From: SCTD01 sp036675425
GTDB lineage: Bacteria > Actinomycetota > Actinomycetes > Mycobacteriales > SCTD01
Length of the DNA: 22,133 nucleotides
Assembly: GCA_036675425.1 (NCBI GenBank)
Contig: JAKFFB010000164.1
Coordinates: 1-22,133 of the forward strand
Direction of reading: 5' to 3'
Positions 15,270 through 22,133 of the stretch are shown here, piece by piece. The translations under genes were made by a program, and so were the position numbers. The first letter of the stretch is position 1; the number at the start of each line of letters is the position of its first letter. The notes below the pieces were generated by a model. That model was given only the letters and a program-made list of their open reading frames with translations, searched no databases and was not told the DNA's origin.

Positions 15270-15299
15270 TTGACCGGAGTGACGTACACCACGTAGAAC
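15270..15299 (+). promoter_or_regulatory. Candidate promoter of the chsB1-like gene
   Basis: TTGACC (15270-15275) and TAGAAC (15294-15299) are separated by 18 bp. The -10-like hexamer is the left arm of the operator at 15294-15307, so repressor binding and polymerase binding would be mutually exclusive. This is inferred from sequence. Confidence 0.5.
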
Positions 15300-15307
15300 G
15301 TGTTCTC
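15294..15307. promoter_or_regulatory. KstR-like operator, TAGAACGTGTTCTC
   Basis: This second copy is centred 57 bp after the first and again has AGAAC-nn-GTTCT arms. It covers the likely -10 of the chsB1-like promoter. Two sites per control region repeats the arrangement found in the fadA5-chsH2 gap. Confidence 0.82.
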
Positions 15308-15343
15308 ACGCTTTGTCCCATTGCTCCGCTGGAGGCTCGACCC

Positions 15344-16249
15344 GTGACCGCTCCCGAGACCGACCGGCTCCGGCTCGACGGCCGCTCCGCCCTCGTCACC
15401 GGGGCCGGGCAGGGCCTGGGTCGCGCCGAGGCGCTCGCGCTCGCCGCCGCCGGCGCGAGCGTGGTCGTCAACGACTACGACGCCGGGGCAGCCGCACAGG
15501 TCGTCGCGGAGATCGAGAAGGCGGGCGGCACCGCCGTCGCCGCCCCGGGCGACGTGTCGAGGTGGTCGGTCGCCGAGGGCCTGGTGCAGGCGGCCGTCGA
15601 CAGCTACGGGCAGCTGGACGTGCTGGTCAACAACGCGGGCGTGCTGCGCGACCGGCTCATCTTCAACATCAGCGAGGAGGAGTGGGACACCGTCATCGGC
15701 GTCCACCTCAAGGGTCACGCAGGCACCACCCGTTTCGCCACGGCCCACTGGCGCGAGCGCTCCAAGGCCGGCGAGGCGGTCGACGCGCGCGTCATCAACA
15801 CCTCCAGCGAGGCGTTCCTGTTCGGCTCGCCCGGCCAGCCCAACTACGCCGCCGCCAAGGCCGGCATCACCGCCCTGACCCTGTCCACCGCGCACGCGTG
15901 CGGCCGCTTCGGCGTGAAGGCCAACGCGCTGTGCCCCCGCGCCCGCACCGCCATGACCGAGAACGTCTTCGGCGAGGCCCCCGAGGGCGTCGACCCGCTC
16001 TCCGCCGACCACGTCGCCCCGCTGGTGGCCTACCTCGCGTCGCCGGCCGCGGCAGCCATCACCGGCCAGGTCTTCGTCGCGTACGGCCCCATGGTCGCGC
16101 TGGCGGGCGCTCCCACGGTGGAGAAGCGGTTCGACGCGAGCGGACCGACCTGGACGCTCGAGGACCTCGACGGCGCCCTGGGCAGCTACTTCGCCGACCG
16201 CGACCCGGCGGCGGGCTTCACCGCAGCGGAGTTCTACGCGCTGTCGTGA
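15344..16249 (+). CDS. chsB1: ChsB1-like 3-hydroxyacyl-CoA dehydrogenase (SDR)
   Basis: This 301-residue SDR has the long C-terminal extension of the 17-beta-HSD4-type hydroxyacyl-CoA dehydrogenases. It shows TGAGQGLG (19-26), D44 for NAD, NNAG (96-99), and the catalytic S155, Y168 and K172 (NYAAAK). The phrases GRAEALALA, RDRLIFNISEEEWD and CPRARTAMT match my recollection of Rv3502c (ChsB1/HsdB), which oxidises the beta-hydroxyacyl-CoA of the sterol side chain ahead of thiolysis by FadA5. GGAGG sits eight bases before the GTG. Two KstR-like operators precede it. In mycobacteria this gene heads the mce4 importer operon; here a LIV-type transporter follows 110 bp later. Confidence 0.88.
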   Translation: MTAPETDRLRLDGRSALVTGAGQGLGRAEALALAAAGASVVVNDYDAGAAAQVVAEIEKAGGTAVAAPGDVSRWSVAEGLVQAAVDSYGQLDVLVNNAGVLRDRLIFNISEEEWDTVIGVHLKGHAGTTRFATAHWRERSKAGEAVDARVINTSSEAFLFGSPGQPNYAAAKAGITALTLSTAHACGRFGVKANALCPRARTAMTENVFGEAPEGVDPLSADHVAPLVAYLASPAAAAITGQVFVAYGPMVALAGAPTVEKRFDASGPTWTLEDLDGALGSYFADRDPAAGFTAAEFYALS

Positions 16250-16302
16250 TCGAGAAGGGTTGACGGCACCCGTGTCGAAGATCCCTCTCAGCACGTTGTG
16301 AT

Positions 16303-16313
16303 CTGTGACACAG
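16303..16313. promoter_or_regulatory. 11-bp palindrome CTGTGACACAG before the transporter
   Basis: Perfect 5-bp arms around a central A lie in the 110-bp gap between the ChsB1-like gene and the permease, preceded by a similar half (GTTGTGAT). It may be an operator for the transporter or a small hairpin; no KstR-like site is present in this gap, and the only -35-like hexamer (TTGACG, 16260) has no good -10. Confidence 0.3.
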
Positions 16314-16359
16314 CCGCTCCACATCCCAGCAGCGCCAACGGAGACGGAGGACTCGAGCC

Positions 16360-18303
16360 GTGAGCCAGTTCCTGGCCTTCACGATCATCGGGTTGATCGC
16401 CGGTTCGGCCTACGCCGTGGCGGCGAGCGGTCTCGTGCTGACCTACGCGACCAGCAACGTCTTCAACATCGCCCACGGCTCGGTGGGCATGTTCATGGCC
16501 TTCGTCTACTGGGAGCTCGCCGTCGACCGCGGCTTCCCGCCGCTGCTGGCGCTGGTCCTCGTCGTCGGGGTGCTCGCGCCGCTGTTCGGCCTGCTCATCG
16601 AGCGCTTCATGATGCGCAGGCTCACCGATGCGCCCGTCGCCGTCGCGCTCGTGGTGACCGTGGCCCTGCTCGTCGCCCTCATCGGGGCTGCGCAGGCGCT
16701 GTGGCCGCCGGCCGGCCGCAAGGTCGACCCGTACTTCAACGGCAGCGGGCTGCAGGTCGGCGACTACTTCATCACCGCCCAGCAGCTCATCACCTTCGCG
16801 GTCGCCGTCGCGGTGGCGGCCGCCCTGTTCGTGCTTCTCAACCGGACCCGCACCGGCACCGCGATGCGCGCGGTCGTCGACAACCGCGAGCTGCTGGCGC
16901 TGCACGGCGCTCGCCCCAACCGGCTCTCCGGTCTGTCCTGGGCGATCGGCTGCTCGCTGGCCGCGCTCGCGGGCGTGCTGCTGGTGCCGACGCTGCAGCT
17001 CGACTACCTGAACCTCACGCTGCTGGTCATCGCGGCGTACGCCGCCGCCATGGTCGGCCGGCTCAAGAACCTGCCCCGCACCTTCATCGGGGCGCTCGTG
17101 CTCGGACTGCTGACGTCGTACGCCCAGTGGGGAGTCGCCTACATCCCCGCCTCGGTGGACCAGACCCTCGGCGGGCTGGTGCAGGGCACCCGCATCGCGC
17201 TGCCCACGATCTTCCTGCTCGCCGTGATGCTGATGCTGCCGCAGGACAAGCTGCGCGTCGGCCGGGTCGCGGGCACCAAGATGCCGGCGCTGCCGTCGTG
17301 GAGCCGGACCCTCGGCTGGGGCGGGGTGCTCCTGGCCGGCGTCTACGTGCTGACCGGCGCGCTCAGCGACGCCGACAACTCGCGCTTCGGCCAGGCGCTG
17401 TGCATCTCGCTCATCATGCTGTCGCTGGTGCTGCTGGTCGGCTACGGCGGCGACGTCTCGCTCTGCCAGATGAGCTTCGTGGGCGTCGGCGGCCTGGTCG
17501 TCGGCGGCAAGCTGCTGCCGTTCGTCGACCCGGGCATCACCGTGTGGTCGATCGTCATGGCCTTCGTCGCGACGGCGCTGCTGGGGGTCCTCGTGGCCGT
17601 CCCGGCACTGCGGCTGCGCGGGCTCTACCTCGGCCTCGCCACCCTCGCCGTCGCCAGCGCGCTCGACTCGATGCTCTTCCAGACCAAGTTCGGCTTCGGC
17701 GCCGGCGGCGGCTCGCTCACCCTCGAGCGCGGCAGCCTGCTCGGCATCGACCTGACCGGCGAGCGCGCGATGGCGATGTCGGTGGCGGTCGCCTTCGTGC
17801 TGATGGGCTTCCTGGTGCTGGGCGTGCGCCGCAGCCGGTACGGCCGCATCCTGCTCGCCGCGCGCGACAGCGAGGCGGCCTGCGCGACGCTCGGCTACAA
17901 CACCCGCGCCGTGCGCGTCGCGGTCTTCGCCATCAGCGCCGGACTCGCTGGTGTCGCCGGCGTCTTCTACACCGGCATGCGCGTGTCGATCAGCACCGCC
18001 GACTTCATGTTCTTCCAGAGCCTGCCGCTGCTGCTGTTCGCCGTGGTCGGCGGCGTCACCACGGTGACCGGCGTGCTCATCGGCGGGCTGGCGTACGGCC
18101 TGATGCCCGTCCTGCTCGACCAGGTCCCGGCGCTCGCGGGCGTCATCTACGTCCTGCTGCTGCTCGCCGTCCTCGGCCTCGGCGGCAACCCGAACGGCGT
18201 GGCCCAGCTGCTCTTCGGCTGGGGCAACCGGCTGCGTGCCGCGCTGCCGCGGCAGGTCGCGCTCGCCCGGATCGAGAAGGGCGAGGTCGTTGGCGCTTCT
18301 TGA
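16360..18303 (+). CDS. Fused LivH-LivM permease of a LIV-type ABC importer
   Basis: This 647-residue integral membrane protein joins the two permeases of the branched-chain amino acid transporter family. Residues 1 to about 300 are LivH-like, opening with FLAFTIIGLIAGSAYAVAAS and containing FNIAHGSVGMF. About 325 to 630 are LivM-like, with GYGGDVSLCQMSFVGVGG and the permease loop AARDSEAACATLGYN. Many hydrophobic helices are visible in each half, with a charged linker near PQDKLRVGRVAG. The GTG start is nine bases after GGAGG. The gene overlaps livG by 14 bp. The family moves amino acids, amides, urea and small acids; linkage to steroid genes suggests a steroid-derived substrate here, which is unproven. 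Confidence 0.9.
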   Translation: MSQFLAFTIIGLIAGSAYAVAASGLVLTYATSNVFNIAHGSVGMFMAFVYWELAVDRGFPPLLALVLVVGVLAPLFGLLIERFMMRRLTDAPVAVALVVTVALLVALIGAAQALWPPAGRKVDPYFNGSGLQVGDYFITAQQLITFAVAVAVAAALFVLLNRTRTGTAMRAVVDNRELLALHGARPNRLSGLSWAIGCSLAALAGVLLVPTLQLDYLNLTLLVIAAYAAAMVGRLKNLPRTFIGALVLGLLTSYAQWGVAYIPASVDQTLGGLVQGTRIALPTIFLLAVMLMLPQDKLRVGRVAGTKMPALPSWSRTLGWGGVLLAGVYVLTGALSDADNSRFGQALCISLIMLSLVLLVGYGGDVSLCQMSFVGVGGLVVGGKLLPFVDPGITVWSIVMAFVATALLGVLVAVPALRLRGLYLGLATLAVASALDSMLFQTKFGFGAGGGSLTLERGSLLGIDLTGERAMAMSVAVAFVLMGFLVLGVRRSRYGRILLAARDSEAACATLGYNTRAVRVAVFAISAGLAGVAGVFYTGMRVSISTADFMFFQSLPLLLFAVVGGVTTVTGVLIGGLAYGLMPVLLDQVPALAGVIYVLLLLAVLGLGGNPNGVAQLLFGWGNRLRAALPRQVALARIEKGEVVGAS

Positions 18304-19036
18304 GCTCACCGAGGTCGGCGTCCGCTTCGGCGGCGTCGTCGCCGTCACCGATGCCACCTTCGAGGTCGAGGAGGGCACCGTCGTCGGCCTGATGGGCCCG
18401 AACGGCGCCGGCAAGACCACGCTCTTCAACGTCATCACCGGGCTGCAGGAGCCGACCACCGGCCGGGTCCGCTTCCGCGGCACGGACATCACCGAGATGG
18501 CGCCGCGCCGCCGCGCGCGGATGGGGATCGGCCGCACCTTCCAGCGGCTCGAGGTCTTCGGCTCCCTCACCGTCGGCGAGAACGTCCTCGTCGCGGCCGA
18601 GATGCGCGGCATCTCCTCGCCGGCGGCGGTGCGCGACGGCCTGCTCGACCGGGTCGGCCTGCGCGCCTTCCAGGACGTCCCCGCCGACTCGGTCCCGACC
18701 GGCATCGCGCGGCTCACCGAGCTCGCCCGGGCGCTGGCCTGCGACCCGCAGCTGCTGCTGCTCGACGAGCCGTCGTCCGGCCTGTCGGACGACGAGACCG
18801 AGGACTTCGAGAAGCTGATCCGGTCGCTCGTCGACGACGACCGGCGCTCGGTGCTGCTCGTCGAGCACGACGTCGAGCTGGTGATGAGCCTCTGCTCGAC
18901 GATCCACGTCCTCGACTTCGGCCACATCATCGCGACCGGCCCGCCGGAGGCCATCGCCGCCGACAAGCGCGTGCAGGACGCCTACCTCGGTGCCGACACC
19001 GGCGCGTCCGCCGACCTCGAGGACGTGCCGGCATGA
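18290..19036 (+). CDS. LivG-like ABC ATPase with degenerate signature
   Basis: This 248-residue ATPase has a good Walker A (G36-T44, GPNGAGKTT), FNVITGLQEPTTG, RTFQRLEVF typical of LivG, Walker B LLLLDEP with D159 and E160, and the switch H193 in VEHD. The signature loop normally reading LSxGQ is replaced by PTGIARLTELARAL, so one of the two composite ATP sites would lack a canonical signature. The likely start is a TTG at 18290, inside the permease gene, nine bases after GAAGG; the reading frame begins MALLELTEVGVRFGG there. It pairs with the LivF-like protein next door to power the permease. Confidence 0.88.
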   Translation: MALLELTEVGVRFGGVVAVTDATFEVEEGTVVGLMGPNGAGKTTLFNVITGLQEPTTGRVRFRGTDITEMAPRRRARMGIGRTFQRLEVFGSLTVGENVLVAAEMRGISSPAAVRDGLLDRVGLRAFQDVPADSVPTGIARLTELARALACDPQLLLLDEPSSGLSDDETEDFEKLIRSLVDDDRRSVLLVEHDVELVMSLCSTIHVLDFGHIIATGPPEAIAADKRVQDAYLGADTGASADLEDVPA

Positions 19037-19773
19037 CGATGACCCAGACCCAGCCGACCCGGACGCAGGCCCCCGCGCTCCAGCTCATCGACGTGCACGC
19101 GGCGTACGGCCGGATCGAGGTGCTGCACGGCGTCGACCTCACGGTCCCGCGCGGGTGCGTGGTCGCCCTGCTCGGGCCGAACGGCGCCGGCAAGAGCACG
19201 ACGCTGCGCGTGGCGAGCGGTCAGATGCAGCCGACCTCCGGTCACGTGCACCTGTCCGGTCACCACCTCAACGGAGCGGACCCCGACCGGCTCGCCCGGG
19301 CCGGACTGTGCACGATCCCCGAGGGCCGGGGCGTGTTCCCGAACCTCTCCGTCGACGAGAACCTCCGGCTGTTCGCCTACACCGCGAAGGTGGGCGAGAA
19401 GGAGATCCGCGAGCGGACCTTCACGCAGTTCCCCCGCCTGCTGGAGCGCCGCAGCCAGCTCGCCGGTCGGCTCTCCGGCGGCGAGCAGCAGATGCTCGCG
19501 ATGGCCCGCGCCCTGTCGACCGACCCGGCGCTGCTCATGCTCGACGAGCTCTCCATGGGGCTCGCGCCGCTCATCGTCGAGCAGCTCTACGAGCTGGTCG
19601 CCGAGATCGCCGCGACCGGCGTGTCCGTGCTGGTGGTCGAGCAGTTCGCCCGCCGCGCGCTCGCCGTCGCGCAGTACGCCGTCGTCATGGTGGGTGGCCG
19701 CGTCACCGCGGTCGGCGAGCCCGCTGACATCGAGTCTCAGCTGTCCGAGGCCTACCTGGGAGGTGCCGCATGA
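19033..19773 (+). CDS. LivF-like ABC ATPase
   Basis: This 246-residue ATPase has Walker A G48-T56 (GPNGAGKST), the LivF phrases VLHGVDL and TIPEGRGVFPNLSVDENL, a canonical signature LSGGEQQ (147-153), and Walker B LLMLDELSMGL with D171 and E172. It is the second ATPase of the LIV-type importer. The ATG overlaps the livG stop (ATGA); a second in-frame ATG two codons on is an alternative. The stop overlaps the start of the next, secreted protein, tying that protein's synthesis to the transporter. Confidence 0.9.
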   Translation: MTMTQTQPTRTQAPALQLIDVHAAYGRIEVLHGVDLTVPRGCVVALLGPNGAGKSTTLRVASGQMQPTSGHVHLSGHHLNGADPDRLARAGLCTIPEGRGVFPNLSVDENLRLFAYTAKVGEKEIRERTFTQFPRLLERRSQLAGRLSGGEQQMLAMARALSTDPALLMLDELSMGLAPLIVEQLYELVAEIAATGVSVLVVEQFARRALAVAQYAVVMVGGRVTAVGEPADIESQLSEAYLGGAA

Positions 19774-21290
19774 GCGCAGACCGGCGGATCCGTCGCGCCC
19801 GAGCATGGGGAGCGCTGCTGTCGGGGGTGGTCGCCGTCGGCAGCGTGCCGCTGCTCAGCGCGCCGGTCAGCGCGGCCGAGCCGCGGACCGACACCGACCT
19901 CGGGGGCTTCATCGCCGAGTCCAGCGCCGCGCCCTTCAAGGTCCTGATCGACGACCCGAGCATCCCGATCCCGCGCCCGCCCGAGGCCGCGATCGTCGAG
20001 GCCGACCCGTCGTTCACGCTCGTGCAGCTCAGCACCGGGCCGACCGGCCGCGCGATCGCCAGCTCGCTGTGGCCGGGAGGACTGTTCGGTGAGGGCCTGC
20101 CGCAGGTCACCGGCGACCCGGACACGATCTACCCGCTCCAGGCCTACTCCTCCTACCCCGGTGGCGAGCCCACGGCCGAGAACACCGACTTCCCCGGCAT
20201 GACGATGAAGAGCCAGGCGCTCGGGCTCGACATGGCGGCGACGGCCAGCACCCAGAGGCAGCCGCCCGGGAGCGAGCAGGCCATGTCGTTCGGCAACGCG
20301 ACCTCCACCTCCTCGGCCACCACGGTGACCGATCCGAAGAGCAAGGACGACGTGAAGGACGTCCTCGTCTCGACGGCCGTCTCCAAGGTCACCGACGTCT
20401 CCCTGCTCGGCGGCACCATCACCATCGACTCGGTCGTCACGACCCTCGAGACCCGCAGCGACGCGGTGAAGGCCACGTCCACCGGGTCGACCAAGGTCTC
20501 CGGCCTGAGCATCGCCGGCACGCCGTTCGTGGTCGACGAGAACGGCGTGCGCCCCGGCTCGGAGGAGCCCGCAGCGGGCTTCCCGGAGCAGCTCGGCACC
20601 GGGCTGGACGCGCTCAAGACGCTCGGCCTGACCGTCGAGCCGGTCTCCCAGAAGGCGACCGAGACCGGGGCGTCGGCGACGCGGCGCGCGCAGGGACTGC
20701 GGATCACGGTCGACACCGTGGTGCTGCGCGGTGCCATCAACCAGATCCCCGGACTCGCCGACGCCCTGGGCACCGTCTTCGGCGAGGTGCCGGCGATCCC
20801 GGGCCTCCCGCCTTCGGCGCCGCAGCCGAACAACATGCTCTTCTACACGCTGTCCGCCACCCCGAAGATCACCTTCATCATGGGCCAGGCCGACGCCTCG
20901 GCCGCCGCCACGCTGCCGTTGACCTTCGACTTCCCGACGCTCGAGCTGCCGCCGCTGACCGGCGGGGTCGCGGGGACTCCCGCCATCCCGGGCACCCCCG
21001 GCGTGCCGGTGGCCGCACCGGTGAGTGCCGGCATCGAGGCCCCGGTCAGCGCGCCGGCGCCCGGCGGTGCCGAGCTGCCGGTCGTGGCGACGTCCGCCGA
21101 CTCCCGACCGGCCGGCTTCGGCGGGCTCCCCCTGATGCTCGTGCTCACCGGCCTGTTCCTGGCCGGCGTCGGGGCTCGCGGGCTGCTCGCCCTGCAGGGC
21201 GCCGCCCTCGGCGGAGCCCTCCTCGGCGGCGGCTGCGCCTTCGGCGCACCCGGCGACCTGCCCGACCTGCGGACCGAGGAGCGACCGTGA
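19770..21290 (+). CDS. Secreted, C-terminally membrane-anchored protein of unknown family
   Basis: I do not recognise this 506-residue protein. It has an Arg-rich N-terminus and a hydrophobic segment ending in a signal peptidase I site (APVSA-AEP, about residue 35). A Ser/Thr-rich, beta-type extracellular body follows (about 40-400), then a Pro/Ala/Gly-rich linker (IPGTPGVPVAAPVSAG, about 405-445). One transmembrane helix starts near residue 452 (LPLMLVLTGLFLAG), with a short Gly/Ala-rich tail and charged end. The only visible cysteine is in the tail (GGGCAFG). Its ATG overlaps the livF stop and has GGGAGG six bases upstream, so it is part of the transporter operon. A role as a cell-surface steroid- or lipid-binding accessory of the importer is a guess from position. 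Confidence 0.85.
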   Translation: MSADRRIRRARAWGALLSGVVAVGSVPLLSAPVSAAEPRTDTDLGGFIAESSAAPFKVLIDDPSIPIPRPPEAAIVEADPSFTLVQLSTGPTGRAIASSLWPGGLFGEGLPQVTGDPDTIYPLQAYSSYPGGEPTAENTDFPGMTMKSQALGLDMAATASTQRQPPGSEQAMSFGNATSTSSATTVTDPKSKDDVKDVLVSTAVSKVTDVSLLGGTITIDSVVTTLETRSDAVKATSTGSTKVSGLSIAGTPFVVDENGVRPGSEEPAAGFPEQLGTGLDALKTLGLTVEPVSQKATETGASATRRAQGLRITVDTVVLRGAINQIPGLADALGTVFGEVPAIPGLPPSAPQPNNMLFYTLSATPKITFIMGQADASAAATLPLTFDFPTLELPPLTGGVAGTPAIPGTPGVPVAAPVSAGIEAPVSAPAPGGAELPVVATSADSRPAGFGGLPLMLVLTGLFLAGVGARGLLALQGAALGGALLGGGCAFGAPGDLPDLRTEERP

Positions 21291-21859
21291 CCGAGCCCGA
21301 CGCCTTCGCCGACGCCCGCCGGACCCGGCTCCGGGACCGCGTCTCGACCGCCGACCAGCTGATGACCGTGCTGGCCGCGGTGCTGCTGCCGCTCGGCCTG
21401 GTCATGGTCTTCCTCGGCTGGTACGGCGCCTCGCACACGCCGTACCTGTTCGAGCAGGTGCCGTACCTCGTCAGCGGGGGGCTGCTCGGTCTGGGCCTGG
21501 TGATGACCGGCGGCTTCGTGCTCTTCGGCTCCTGGATCGCGCGCACCTCCCGCGAGCAGGGCACGCGCGACGACGAGCTGCTGCTCGCCGTGCGCGAGAT
21601 GCGCGACGAGCTGGCCCGGCTCCGGACGAGCGCGGCCGATGCCGTCCCCGCCCAGCCGCGCGGGCGGCGCAGGCCCGCTGCCAGCAACGGCCACTCGGCG
21701 ACGGGCCTGGTCGCGACTGCACGCGGCTCGATGCTGCACCGCCCCGACTGCGCGATCGTCACCGATCGCGACGACGTCCACGCCGTCGACGACGCCGAGG
21801 TCGAGGGGCTGCAGCCGTGCCGGCTGTGCGACCCCCTCGGCGCGCTCGAGCGCGCCTGA
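21287..21859 (+). CDS. Two-helix membrane protein with Ada-like zinc motif
   Basis: This 190-residue protein is not one I can name. Two hydrophobic helices (about residues 22-45 and 57-80: MTVLAAVLLPLGLVMVFLGW and YLVSGGLLGLGLVMTGGFVL) are followed by a charged, probably coiled-coil segment (DDELLLAVREMRDELARLR) and a basic linker. The C-terminus has SMLHRPDC and, 28 residues on, PCRLC. The HxPxC...PCxxC pattern resembles the metal-binding module of Ada and small treble-clef zinc proteins, so zinc binding is likely. The GTG start overlaps the previous stop (GTGA) after GAGGAG. It may be a small regulatory or assembly partner of the importer; that is inference. Confidence 0.85.
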   Translation: MTEPDAFADARRTRLRDRVSTADQLMTVLAAVLLPLGLVMVFLGWYGASHTPYLFEQVPYLVSGGLLGLGLVMTGGFVLFGSWIARTSREQGTRDDELLLAVREMRDELARLRTSAADAVPAQPRGRRRPAASNGHSATGLVATARGSMLHRPDCAIVTDRDDVHAVDDAEVEGLQPCRLCDPLGALERA

Positions 21860-21896
21860 CCGCCGACCCGACCCCAGCACCTCCCGGAAGGCACCC

Positions 21897-22133
21897 ATGA
21901 AGAGCCCGAACCGCCTCGTCATCGCCCTGCTGGCGTCCGCCCTGCTGTCCACCGCCTGCGGCGCCCGCCTGTCCGACGAGCAGCGCACGGCCGCCCTCTC
22001 GCAGTTCGGGAGCAGCGACGGGGGCGGGGGCGGCTCGCTGACCGAGGGCGGCGACGCGGCGGCTGACCCGCTCGCCGCCGGCCCCGAGGCGACCGCGGGC
22101 GCAGCTGCCGGTCCGGCCACGAGCGGCACCACG
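21897..22133 (+). CDS. Lipoprotein start, probable LIV-type substrate-binding protein (cut by window end)
   Basis: Seventy-nine codons are open to the end of the window. They begin with a basic n-region and a hydrophobic stretch ending in LLSTAC, so C21 is the lipidated cysteine (Ser at -3 is a slightly weak lipobox). The mature start GARLSDEQRTAAL and a Gly/Ala-rich linker are typical of actinobacterial LivK-like substrate-binding lipoproteins, which the importer otherwise lacks in this window. GGAAGG lies five bases before the ATG, 37 bp after the previous stop. The binding domain is outside the window, so the assignment rests on the signal and on context. Confidence 0.7.
   Translation, partial: MKSPNRLVIALLASALLSTACGARLSDEQRTAALSQFGSSDGGGGGSLTEGGDAAADPLAAGPEATAGAAAGPATSGTT

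Noticed and set aside
13547..16324. A 925-residue open frame on the minus strand
   Set aside because: It runs antisense to the FadD17-like and ChsB1-like genes and through their intergenic operators; no recognisable domain, low-complexity composition.
16288..18966. An 892-residue open frame on the minus strand
   Set aside because: It is antisense to the livHM fusion and LivG gene and consists of repetitive Arg/Asp/Gly/His/Gln stretches with no domain signal.
16360..19773. Ordinary amino-acid Liv transporter unrelated to the steroid genes
   Set aside because: Not excluded, but not taken as the main reading: the cassette lies 110 bp after a KstR-controlled steroid gene on the same strand, with no amino-acid gene nearby and no clear promoter or terminator between.
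1..22133. Mobile elements, CRISPR arrays, tRNA or rRNA genes
   Set aside because: No transposase, integrase, regularly spaced repeats, tRNA-like cloverleaf or conserved rRNA sequence was seen on either strand; base composition is uniform apart from the short AT-richer control regions.

Overview
The window is a high-GC actinobacterial chromosome segment with frequent GTG/TTG starts and stop/start overlaps at most gene junctions. Gene content and style fit a Nocardioides-like member of the Actinomycetota, though the genus is inference. Nearly all of it is a steroid (cholesterol/phytosterol) side-chain degradation cluster followed by an ABC import cassette. I see no rRNA, tRNA, CRISPR array, insertion sequence or phage gene.

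Left part (1-15223). A leftward FadA5-type steroid thiolase (124-1287) is divergent from a long rightward operon. The 231-bp gap between them holds two KstR-like palindromes. The operon starts with chsH2-chsH1-ltp2 (1519-4066), the hydratase and aldolase that remove the last three side-chain carbons. It continues with a nitronate-monooxygenase-like flavoprotein (4079), a CYP125-like P450 (5229), an acyl-CoA synthetase (6497), two DUF35 OB-fold proteins (8062, 8511), two thiolase-fold proteins resembling Ltp4 and Ltp3 (8996, 10051), a short-chain dehydrogenase (11220), and FadD19-like and FadD17-like steroid-CoA ligases (11994, 13595). Ltp3, Ltp4 and FadD19 are known in Rhodococcus as functions for C24-branched sterol side chains, so the operon probably handles phytosterols as well as cholesterol.

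Right part (15224-22133). Two more KstR-like palindromes precede a ChsB1-like 3-hydroxyacyl-CoA dehydrogenase (15344). It is followed by a branched-chain-amino-acid-type (LIV) ABC cassette: a fused LivH-LivM permease (16360), LivG (18290), LivF (19033), a secreted, membrane-anchored protein of unknown family (19770), a two-helix membrane protein with an Ada-like zinc motif (21287), and the start of a lipoprotein, probably the substrate-binding protein, cut by the window end (21897).

How it fits together: ligases activate the side-chain acid as a CoA ester, the P450 makes that acid, the thiolase, hydratase, dehydrogenase and aldolases shorten the chain, and the right-hand transporter may import the sterol or a steroid intermediate. 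In Mycobacterium tuberculosis the chsB1 gene (Rv3502c) sits beside the mce4 sterol importer; here a LIV-type cassette with two unfamiliar accessory genes occupies that place. That is the most interesting candidate for an undescribed system in the window.
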